In this document: in pieces, positions 42,620 through 49,353 of the stretch
Numbering within the stretch: position 1 is the first letter of the stretch
Layout: each line of letters begins with the position of its first letter
Origin: DATAAZ01 sp036259875
GTDB lineage: Bacteria > Actinomycetota > Thermoleophilia > Gaiellales > Gaiellaceae
Assembly: GCA_036259875.1 (NCBI GenBank)
Contig: DATAAZ010000033.1
Coordinates: forward strand, 1 to 52,772
Length of the DNA: 52,772 nt
Direction: 5' to 3'
The notes under the pieces: generated by a model
Seen by the model: only the letters and a program-made list of their open reading frames with translations
The model's database searches: none
Told to the model about the DNA's origin: nothing
Position numbers and translations under genes: made by a program

Positions 42620-44293
42620 ATGGCGAAGGCGGTGGCGGCGCCGGGCGAGAGCCGGATCCTCTACGAGATCATCTCGACCGTTGCCTCGTCGCTCGAGCTC
42701 GACGAGGTCCTGGACGCGGTCGTGCGGCTCCTGTCCGACGCGGCCGCCGTGCACGCCTGCTTCGTCTACCTCGTCGAGGAGCGCGGCGAGCGGCTCGTCC
42801 TGAGGGCGGCGTCCGGCCCGTACGCCGACCGCGTGGGCGGGATCGCGCTCGAACGGGGCGAGGGCCTCGCCTGGTGGGCGCTCGACAACCGGGAGGCGGC
42901 GTTCATCCGCGAGAACGCGCTCGCGGACCCGCGCGTGAAATTCGTCCCCGAGCTCGACGAGGAGCGTTTCCAATCGCTCGTCGCCGTCCCGATCCTCGCG
43001 CGCGGCGGCGGGCCGATCGGCGCGATCCTCCTCCACACGGAGGCGCCGCGCGAGTTCACCGAGGCCGAGGCGGACGTGCTGGTCTCGAGCGCGTCGCTCG
43101 TCGCCGGCGCGATCGAAAACGCCCGCCTCTACGAGGAGTCGCGTCGGCGCGTCGCGGAGCTCGAGCAGCTGACGGAGCTCGGGGAGACGGTCGCGCGTGC
43201 CGAGAGCCGCGACGAGCTCCTCCCCGACGTAACGACGAAAACGCGGAGGCTGCTCGGCGCGGAGGCGTGCCACGTCTACCTCCTCGAGCCACGAAGCGAG
43301 GACCTCCGCGTTCACTCGTCGTCGCCACCAGGACGCGACGCACGCCCGACGATCGCGCTCTCCGACCTGGGCCCTGAGCTCGCGCGAAGCGGCCGTCGCG
43401 CGACCGTCGCCGTCCCGATGGTGGCCGCGGACGAGCTCATCGGGCTTCTCCTCGCCGAGGGGACGGCGGAAGTCGACCTCGCGCGAGCGGTCGCGAACCA
43501 GACGGCGGTCGCGCTCAAGAAGATCGACCTGATCGAGCGCCTCACCGAGAAGAACCTGATCAAGGACTTCTTCGAGGAGCTCGCGGGCGGACGGCCGCTC
43601 GGCAACCTGAGAAGCCGGGCGAGCCGGCTGGGTTTCGATCTCGACGGCCGCTACGCCGTGGTCGCGTTGTCCCCGCCCGACGAGGAGCTCGAGCGCGCCC
43701 TCGCGGCTTGCGCGCCCGGCTCGCTGTTCGACCGCCGGGACGACGCCACTCGCGCGCTCGTTCGAGTCCCGCCGGCAGGTGAGGCGAGGCTCGCCGACGA
43801 CATCCGGGCGGCGGCGCGCGGCCGGGAGACCGCGGTCGGGATCTCGAGCCAGTGCCAGGGCGCCGCGAGCTTCCCGGCCGGGTTCGACGAGGCCCGCCAC
43901 GCGCTCCTCGGGACGACGGTGCTCGGCGGCACGCCCGGCGTCATGACGTACGAGGAGCTCGGCCCCTACAAGTACCTCCTCCGCATGTCGCTCGACGGCG
44001 GAGTTCGCGACCGTAACCGAGAGGCGATCGCCCGCCTAGCCGAGTACGACCGCGAGCGCTCGACGGCGCTCCTCCGCACGCTCGAGGAGTTCCTCCGCCG
44101 TCGCGGCAACATCAGCGCGACCGCCGAGGCGCTCTACGTCCACCCGAACACGCTGCGCCAGCGCCTCCGCCGGATCATGGACTTGAGCGGGATCGACCTG
44201 CGCCGCGACGACTGGCTGATGGTCGAAATCGCGGTGAAGCTGGTCAAGCTCGAAGCGGCGCTAGGGAACACTTCCCGCGTCGACGGGGTGTAA
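42620..44293 (+). CDS. GAF-domain PucR-type transcriptional regulator
   Basis: A 557-residue cytoplasmic regulator. A first GAF domain (about 15-180, LDEVLDAVVRLLSDAAAVHACFVYLV to SASLVAGAIENARLYEES) is followed by a second, degenerate GAF-like region (about 185-305). A central GGDEF-like/CdaR linker domain follows, and a C-terminal PucR helix-turn-helix: TLLRTLEEFLRRRGNISATAEALYVHPNTLRQRLRRIMDLSGIDL (position marker, about 493-537). PucR proteins activate catabolic operons in response to substrate. It lies between formate dehydrogenase and the gamma-glutamylmethylamide/N-methylglutamate genes and is the obvious candidate for their control; this is inference. Confidence 0.85.
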   Translation: MAKAVAAPGESRILYEIISTVASSLELDEVLDAVVRLLSDAAAVHACFVYLVEERGERLVLRAASGPYADRVGGIALERGEGLAWWALDNREAAFIRENALADPRVKFVPELDEERFQSLVAVPILARGGGPIGAILLHTEAPREFTEAEADVLVSSASLVAGAIENARLYEESRRRVAELEQLTELGETVARAESRDELLPDVTTKTRRLLGAEACHVYLLEPRSEDLRVHSSSPPGRDARPTIALSDLGPELARSGRRATVAVPMVAADELIGLLLAEGTAEVDLARAVANQTAVALKKIDLIERLTEKNLIKDFFEELAGGRPLGNLRSRASRLGFDLDGRYAVVALSPPDEELERALAACAPGSLFDRRDDATRALVRVPPAGEARLADDIRAAARGRETAVGISSQCQGAASFPAGFDEARHALLGTTVLGGTPGVMTYEELGPYKYLLRMSLDGGVRDRNREAIARLAEYDRERSTALLRTLEEFLRRRGNISATAEALYVHPNTLRQRLRRIMDLSGIDLRRDDWLMVEIAVKLVKLEAALGNTSRVDGV

Positions 44294-44361
44294 GCGGCCG
44301 CCATCGCCGCGCCGCGGTTGGCCCTTTAGGGTCCGCCGCGCCAAGAGCAAGGAGGACGACC

Positions 44362-45750
44362 ATGGCCACGGAGACCACGGCCGCACCGACCGTCGACGAC
44401 ATCCGCCGCGAATCCGAGGAGCGCGGCATCGAGTTCTACTTCGCGCAGTTCGTCGACATGTACGCGCGTCCGAGCGCAAAGCTCGTCCCGGCGCAGAACC
44501 TCGGCGACCTCGTGAGCGAGGGCGCCGGGTTCGCCGGGTTCGCCGCCGGCGAGCTCGGCCAACTGCCGAGCGACCCCGACATCGCCGCGATCCCGGACCT
44601 CCGAAGCTTCACCCCGGTTCCGTGGGAGCGCACGGTCGCCCGCTTCGCCTGCGACATCTTCGTCGAGGGCGAGGAGTGGCCGTACGACCCGCGCACGATT
44701 CTGCGGCGGCAGCTCGAGAAGGCGCGCCAAAAAGGGTTCGACTTCCGGATGGGGCTCGAGCTCGAGTACTTCCTCGTCGAGCAGCTCGACGACGGCTCGA
44801 TCCGGCTCGCCGACCCGCTCGACACGCTCGAGAAGCCCTGCTACGACCTGAACGGCCTCACGCGCCACTACGACTTCCTGACCACCGTCTCGCGCTACGT
44901 CAACGAGCTCGGCTGGGGGAACTACGCGAACGACCACGAGGACGCGAACGGGCAGTTCGAGCAGAACTTCACCTACGCCGACGCGCTCACGAGCTGCGAC
45001 CGGGCGATCTTCTTCCGCTACATGGTCCACCAGCTCGCGGAGCAGAACGGCCGCCGTGAAGGTCGCCGCATCCTCGCGACGTTCATGCCGAAGCCGTTCA
45101 GCCACCTGACCGGGAACGGCTGCCACTTCCACATGTCTCTGTGGGAAGGCGACACGAACCTCTTCCTGGACGAGGACGACGCCCGCGGGCTCGGGCTCTC
45201 CGAGACCGCCTACAACTTCATCGGCGGCCTCAAACGCCACGCTCGCGCCTACAGCGCCGTGACCGCGCCGACCGTCAACTCGTACAAGCGCCTGAAGCTC
45301 GGAACGACCGCGAGCGGCGCAACGTGGTCGCCGGTCTGGATCTCGTACGGCTACAACAACCGCACGCAGATGCTCCGTATCCCCGGCCCGGGCCGGGTCG
45401 AGGACCGGACGATCGACGGTGCGTGCAACCCGTATCTCGCGGCCGCGGTCGTCCTCGCGGCCGGCCTCGACGGGATCGAGAACGGCCTCGACGCCGGCGA
45501 GCCGAACTCGGAGAACCTGTACGAGAAGTCGTACGAGGAGCTCACGTCACGCGGCCTCGAGGCGCTGCCGCGGAACCTCTGGGAGGCGACGGAGGAGCTC
45601 GAGCGCGACGACGTTCTGCGCGAGGCGCTCGGCCGCGGCCGTGACGAGGACTACGTCGACTACTTCATCCGCGTGAAGCGGGAGGAGTGGAACCGCTACC
45701 ACGAGCAGGTGACGCCCTGGGAGATCAAGGAGTACTTGACGCGCTTCTGA
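44362..45750 (+). CDS. gmaS: glutamine synthetase-family enzyme, probably gamma-glutamylmethylamide synthetase
   Basis: A 462-residue GS-fold ligase: metal-site GLELEYFLVE, QFEQNFTYADALTSCD, NGCHFHMSLWEG with the metal His, NSYKRLKLGTTASGATWSPVWISYGYNNRTQMLRIPG, and the final RTIDGACNPYLAAAVVL (position markers). It would use ATP to join glutamate with an amine. The sequence belongs to the GlnT/GmaS branch, not to GlnA I or II. Sequence alone does not separate ammonia from methylamine users. The mgsABC and sarcosine-oxidase-like genes directly downstream make methylamine the best guess. ATG 44362 has AAGGAGG upstream. No separate terminator is seen before the operator at 45815. Confidence 0.82.
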   Translation: MATETTAAPTVDDIRRESEERGIEFYFAQFVDMYARPSAKLVPAQNLGDLVSEGAGFAGFAAGELGQLPSDPDIAAIPDLRSFTPVPWERTVARFACDIFVEGEEWPYDPRTILRRQLEKARQKGFDFRMGLELEYFLVEQLDDGSIRLADPLDTLEKPCYDLNGLTRHYDFLTTVSRYVNELGWGNYANDHEDANGQFEQNFTYADALTSCDRAIFFRYMVHQLAEQNGRREGRRILATFMPKPFSHLTGNGCHFHMSLWEGDTNLFLDEDDARGLGLSETAYNFIGGLKRHARAYSAVTAPTVNSYKRLKLGTTASGATWSPVWISYGYNNRTQMLRIPGPGRVEDRTIDGACNPYLAAAVVLAAGLDGIENGLDAGEPNSENLYEKSYEELTSRGLEALPRNLWEATEELERDDVLREALGRGRDEDYVDYFIRVKREEWNRYHEQVTPWEIKEYLTRF

Positions 45751-45814
45751 AGCGGCGCGGGGCGATGACCGGCTCCTACAGCCTCGATCCGACTTCCACG
45801 CGGGCGCTCGGGGT

Positions 45815-45837
45815 CGTATGTCGAGACTCGACATACG
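45815..45837. promoter_or_regulatory. perfect 23-bp palindromic operator upstream of mgsA
   Basis: Arms CGTATGTCGAG (45815-45825) and CTCGACATACG (45827-45837) are exact reverse complements around a single central A. With a one-base centre it cannot form a normal RNA hairpin loop, so a dimeric repressor or activator site is the natural reading. It lies 52 bases upstream of the probable -10 of mgsA, in the 152-base gap after gmaS. Confidence 0.6.
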
Positions 45838-45888
45838 GCTGCGCACAAGAACGTCGCAGACAAGCGGTTTCGCGCGCTTCGGCCTCTG

Positions 45889-45894
45889 TACAGT
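45889..45894 (+). promoter_or_regulatory. probable -10 of the mgsABC operon
   Basis: TACAGT, preceded by TG to give an extended-type TGTACAGT, ends 8 bases before the mgsA ATG. There is no Shine-Dalgarno sequence, so initiation on a leaderless or nearly leaderless message is likely. Confidence 0.45.
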
Positions 45895-45902
45895 GAGCAC
45901 AT

Positions 45903-46811
45903 ATGTGCGGGATCGTCGGACTCTTCGCCAAGTCGGCTGATATCGAGGAATCGCTCGGCGAGCACCTCGCGGCGATGCTCTCGCAGATGTCGGATCGTGG
46001 GCCGGACAGCGCCGGCGTCGCGGTCTACCGCGAGCCTGCGCCGACCGGCTCCAGCAAGCTGACGCTCTTCTCCGCCGACCCGCTCTACGACTGGGACGCT
46101 CTCTGCACCGACCTCGCGAAGGCGTTCGGAGGCGCGCCCGAGGCGAGCGTGCGCGCGAGCCACGCCGTCGTCGTCGTCGACGCCGAGGCGTCCGACGCGG
46201 AGAGCTGGGTGCGGGCGACGCATCCGGAGCTGCGGGTGATGAGCGCCGGCCGTGCGATCGAGATCTACAAGGAGACCGGCCGCCCGGAGGAGTTCGTGCG
46301 CCAGTTCGCGCTCGGCGACTTCCGCGGCACGCACGCGCTCGGCCACACCCGCATGGCGACGGAGAGCCGTGTGACGACGGAGGGCTCGCATCCGTTCTCG
46401 ACCGGGCTCGACCTCTGCCTCGTCCACAACGGCTCGCTCTCGAACCACAACCGCCTCCGCGAGCGCCTGCGCCGCGAGGGGATCACGTTCCAGACCGACA
46501 ACGACACCGAGGTCGCGGCCGGCTATCTCGCGTGGCGCCTCCGCGCCGGTGCCTCGCTCGAGGAGGCCCTCGAGGGCTGCCTCGACGACCTGGACGGCTT
46601 CTATACGTTCCTCGTCGGCACCGTCGACGGGTTTGCCGTGCTGCGCGACTCGATCGCGTGCAAGCCGGCCGTCCTCGCGGAGACCGATGAGTGGGTCGCG
46701 ATGGCGTCCGAGTGGCGCGCGATCGCGGTCCTCCCGGGTGCGGCCGAGGCGCACGCGTGGGAGCCGGCGCCCGCGGTCGTGTACGCCTGGGAGCGCGCCA
46801 AGGTCGCTTGA
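45903..46811 (+). CDS. mgsA: N-methylglutamate synthase subunit A-like class II glutamine amidotransferase
   Basis: A 302-residue Ntn-type amidotransferase with the nucleophile Cys2 (MCGIVGLFAKS) exposed after Met removal, DRGPDSAGVAVY, LGHTRMATESRVTTEGSHPF and VHNGSLSNHNRLRERL with the conserved Asn/Gly oxyanion residues, and FQTDNDTEVAAGYLA. It matches the GlxB/MgsA class. In N-methylglutamate synthase this subunit would release the methylamine group of gamma-glutamylmethylamide for transfer. It shares one base with mgsB (TGATG) and so is translationally coupled. Confidence 0.85.
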   Translation: MCGIVGLFAKSADIEESLGEHLAAMLSQMSDRGPDSAGVAVYREPAPTGSSKLTLFSADPLYDWDALCTDLAKAFGGAPEASVRASHAVVVVDAEASDAESWVRATHPELRVMSAGRAIEIYKETGRPEEFVRQFALGDFRGTHALGHTRMATESRVTTEGSHPFSTGLDLCLVHNGSLSNHNRLRERLRREGITFQTDNDTEVAAGYLAWRLRAGASLEEALEGCLDDLDGFYTFLVGTVDGFAVLRDSIACKPAVLAETDEWVAMASEWRAIAVLPGAAEAHAWEPAPAVVYAWERAKVA

Positions 46812-47527
46812 TGGCCGTCGAGGCCGTCGAGACGGCGGTCGAGGTCGTCGATCTCGCCGTGACGCCGCTCCGCGACCTGAACGGCAGGCTTCACTCGCTC
46901 GCCGGCGGCGCTTCGGGCCCGCGTCGCTGGCGGATCGTGAACCCGAACGGGGCCCACGCGGTCGCCTGCGGGACCGACGCGGAGATCGAGATCGACATCG
47001 AAGGCCACGTCGGCTACTACTGCGCCGGGATGAACAAGCTCGCCACCGTCCGCGTGCACGGGAACGCCGGCCCTGGGCTCGCGGAGAACATCGTGTCGGG
47101 GACGGTCGTCGTCGACGGCAACGCGAGCCAGTCCGTGGCCGCGACGGGGCGAGGGGGCCTCGTCGTCGTCCACGGGGACGCGTCGGCGCGCTGCGGGATC
47201 TCGATGAAGGGCGTCGACATCGTCGTGCGCGGCTCCGTCGGGCATCTGAGCGCCTTCATGGCTCAGACGGGCCGCCTCGTCGTCTGCGGCGACGCGGGAG
47301 ACGGGCTGGGCGACTCGATCTACGAGGCGCGCCTCTACGTCCGCGGCGAGGTGGCGGGGCTAGGCGCAGACTGCGTCGAGAAAGAGCTTCGGGACGAGCA
47401 CGTGACCGAGCTTCGCGAGCTCCTCGAGCGGGCCGGGATCGACGGCGTCGAGCCGTCCGCCTTTCGCCGCTACGGCTCGGCCCGGCGCCTCTACAACTTC
47501 CACGTCGACCAGGCGGGCGAGTACTGA
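46811..47527 (+). CDS. mgsB: N-methylglutamate synthase subunit B-like GXGXG-domain protein
   Basis: A 238-residue right-handed beta-helix protein with the GXGXG repeat seen at the C-terminus of glutamate synthase: ATVRVHGNAGPGLAENIVSGTVVVDGNASQSVAATGRGGLVVVHGDASARCGISMKGVDIVVRGSVGHLSAFMAQTG (position marker, about 78-155). It is thought to connect the amidotransferase and FMN subunits. Both boundaries are TGATG one-base overlaps with mgsA and mgsC. Related to GlxC and archaeal glutamate synthase fragments. Confidence 0.85.
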   Translation: MAVEAVETAVEVVDLAVTPLRDLNGRLHSLAGGASGPRRWRIVNPNGAHAVACGTDAEIEIDIEGHVGYYCAGMNKLATVRVHGNAGPGLAENIVSGTVVVDGNASQSVAATGRGGLVVVHGDASARCGISMKGVDIVVRGSVGHLSAFMAQTGRLVVCGDAGDGLGDSIYEARLYVRGEVAGLGADCVEKELRDEHVTELRELLERAGIDGVEPSAFRRYGSARRLYNFHVDQAGEY

Positions 47528-48864
47528 TGGCGACGTTCGACACGCAACATCCCTGGGCGCTGCGAGAGTCCTACCTCTTCCCGCGGCCCGTGATCGCCGA
47601 GATCCAGCGCGCCGCGCGCGAAGGGATCTACGACATCCGCGGCTTCGGAGCGAAGCGCCGGCTCCCTCACTTCGACGACCTGCTCTTCCTCGGCGCGTCG
47701 ATCTCCCGCTACCCGCTCGAGGGCTACCGCGAACGGTGCGACACCGACGTCGTCCTCGGCACGCGCTTTGCGCGCAGGCCGCTCGAGCTCGCGATCCCGG
47801 TCACGATCGCCGGGATGAGCTTCGGCGCGCTCTCGGCACCGGCCAAGGAGGCGCTGGGCCGCGGCGCCAGCGAGGTCGGCACGTGCACGACGACCGGCGA
47901 CGGCGGCATGACGCCGGAAGAGCGGGAGCACTCGAAGCTGCTCGTCTACCAGCTCCTCCCGTCGCGCTACGGGATGAACCCGGATGACCTCCGCAAGGCG
48001 GACGCGATCGAGGTCGTCGTCGGCCAGGGCGCGAAGCCGGGCGGCGGCGGAATGCTCCTCGGGCACAAGATCTCCGACCGAGTCGCCGAGATGCGCGACC
48101 TTCCGAAGGGGATCGACCAGCGAAGCGCCTGCCGCCATCCCGACTGGACGGGCCCCGACGACCTCGAGATCAAGATCGGCGAGCTGCGCGAGCTCACCGA
48201 CTGGGACAAGCCCGTCTTCGTGAAGATCGGCGCCACGCGCACGTACTACGACGTCCAGCTCGCGGTGAAGGCGGGCGCAGACGCGATCGTCCTCGACGGG
48301 ATGCAGGGCGGCACCGCCGCGACGCAGGACGTCTTCATCGAGCACGTCGGCATCCCGACGCTCCCGGCCGTCCGACTCGCCGTCGACGCGCTCCAGGAGC
48401 TCGACATGCACCGAAGGGTGCAGCTCATCGTCTCGGGCGGCATCCGGACGGGCGCGGACGTGGCGAAGGCGCTCGCGCTCGGCGCGGACGCGGTCTCGAT
48501 CGGGACGGCGGCGCTGATCGCGATGGGCGACAACAGCCCCGAGCTCGACGAGGAGTACCGAAAGATCGGGAGTGCCGCCGGCTTCTACGACGACTGGCAG
48601 GCCGGCCGCGACCCGGCCGGGATCTCGACGCAGGACGACGACCTCGCGGCGCGCTTCGATCCCGTCGTGGGCGGGCGACGGATCGCGAACTACCTGCGCG
48701 TCCTCACCCTCGAGGCACAGACGCTCGCGCGCGCATGCGGGAAGTCACACGTGCACAACCTCGAACCCGAGGACCTCGTCGCGCTCACGATCGAGGCCGC
48801 CGCGATGGCGCGCGTCCCGCTCGCGGGGACCGACTGGATCCCGGGGATCGACGGGTCCGAGTAG
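47527..48864 (+). CDS. mgsC: N-methylglutamate synthase subunit C-like FMN-dependent glutamate synthase domain
   Basis: A 445-residue FMN alpha/beta-barrel like the central part of glutamate synthase: PVTIAGMSFGALSAPAKEALGRGASEVGTCTTTGDGGM, VVGQGAKPGGGGMLLGHKI, KAGADAIVLDGMQGGTAATQDVFIEHVGIP, and the FMN phosphate site IVSGGIRTGADVAKALALGADAVSIGTAAL (position markers). It would transfer methylamine onto 2-oxoglutarate or glutamate skeletons to give N-methylglutamate. The typical Cys-rich 3Fe-4S cluster of full-length GltB is not obvious. Coupled to mgsB; a 174-base gap follows with an inverted-repeat element. Confidence 0.85.
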   Translation: MATFDTQHPWALRESYLFPRPVIAEIQRAAREGIYDIRGFGAKRRLPHFDDLLFLGASISRYPLEGYRERCDTDVVLGTRFARRPLELAIPVTIAGMSFGALSAPAKEALGRGASEVGTCTTTGDGGMTPEEREHSKLLVYQLLPSRYGMNPDDLRKADAIEVVVGQGAKPGGGGMLLGHKISDRVAEMRDLPKGIDQRSACRHPDWTGPDDLEIKIGELRELTDWDKPVFVKIGATRTYYDVQLAVKAGADAIVLDGMQGGTAATQDVFIEHVGIPTLPAVRLAVDALQELDMHRRVQLIVSGGIRTGADVAKALALGADAVSIGTAALIAMGDNSPELDEEYRKIGSAAGFYDDWQAGRDPAGISTQDDDLAARFDPVVGGRRIANYLRVLTLEAQTLARACGKSHVHNLEPEDLVALTIEAAAMARVPLAGTDWIPGIDGSE

Positions 48865-48873
48865 GCTCGGGGT

Positions 48874-49037
48874 AGTGTCCGTCGCAGTGATGCTGCCGAG
48901 TTTCCGGGTCGCGAGCAGCGAGCCAAAGGCCGCACTCGTCCACGGCCAAGGCTGGGCGCCTCGGCAAGGGCGAGGACGGTGTTTGGCGCCGCGTGATCGC
49001 GGGCCGAAGTCCGGTGAGCATTGCCGGGGCGGACACT
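48874..49037. mobile_element. possible MITE-like element between mgsC and the sarcosine-oxidase-type genes
   Basis: The segment begins AGTGTCCG and ends CGGACACT. The outer 44 bases on each side are imperfect inverted repeats of each other (about 29 of 44 positions by hand, the first 8 exact). It has no coding potential of its own, is 164 bp long and shows no obvious target duplication. It ends 1 base before the start codon of the soxD-like gene. A degraded element or a long imperfect regulatory hairpin are both possible. Confidence 0.4.
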
Positions 49038-49038
49038 G

Positions 49039-49353
49039 ATGTCGTTCCTCCTTCCCTGCCCCAACTGCGGGCCGCGCGACGTCAACGAGTTCGCCTATCA
49101 GGGCGAGGTGACGGTCCGCCCGCGCGAGTCGCCCTCGCTGCGCGAGCTCACGTCGTACCTCTATTTCCGCCGGAATGTGGCGGGTGTCCAGCGCGAGTGG
49201 TGGTACCACCGCCTCGGCTGCCAGGCCTGGTTCCAGGCCGAGCGCGACACGCGAACGAACGAGGTGCTTCTGACCGAGCTGCCGCGCCCCGCTGCCGACG
49301 AGGCGGCGCCCGGCCCGACGGAGACCGCGGTGCCCGACGCGCCGGCCGTATGA
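49039..49353 (+). CDS. mgdB: sarcosine oxidase delta/N-methylglutamate dehydrogenase small subunit
   Basis: A 104-residue SoxD-like protein: LLPCPNCGPRDVNEFAYQGE with the zinc-binding CPxCG motif, LYFRRNVAGVQREWWYHRLGCQAWF with the remaining His/Cys ligands (position marker), and a variable acidic tail. It is the small zinc subunit of the heterotetramer. ATG 49039 is preferred over a TTG at 49021; the ribosome-binding site is weak and lies inside the upstream inverted-repeat element. Its stop overlaps the next start (ATGA). Confidence 0.85.
   Translation: MSFLLPCPNCGPRDVNEFAYQGEVTVRPRESPSLRELTSYLYFRRNVAGVQREWWYHRLGCQAWFQAERDTRTNEVLLTELPRPAADEAAPGPTETAVPDAPAV

Noticed and set aside
44326..44335. 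The CCCTTTAGGG palindrome before gmaS as a second copy of the mgsA operator.
   Set aside because: It shares no sequence with the 45815 palindrome and is short enough to arise by chance.
48993..49349. An extended start for the SoxA-like subunit upstream of 49350.
   Set aside because: It covers the whole soxD-like gene in another frame, and homology begins at ATG 49350.
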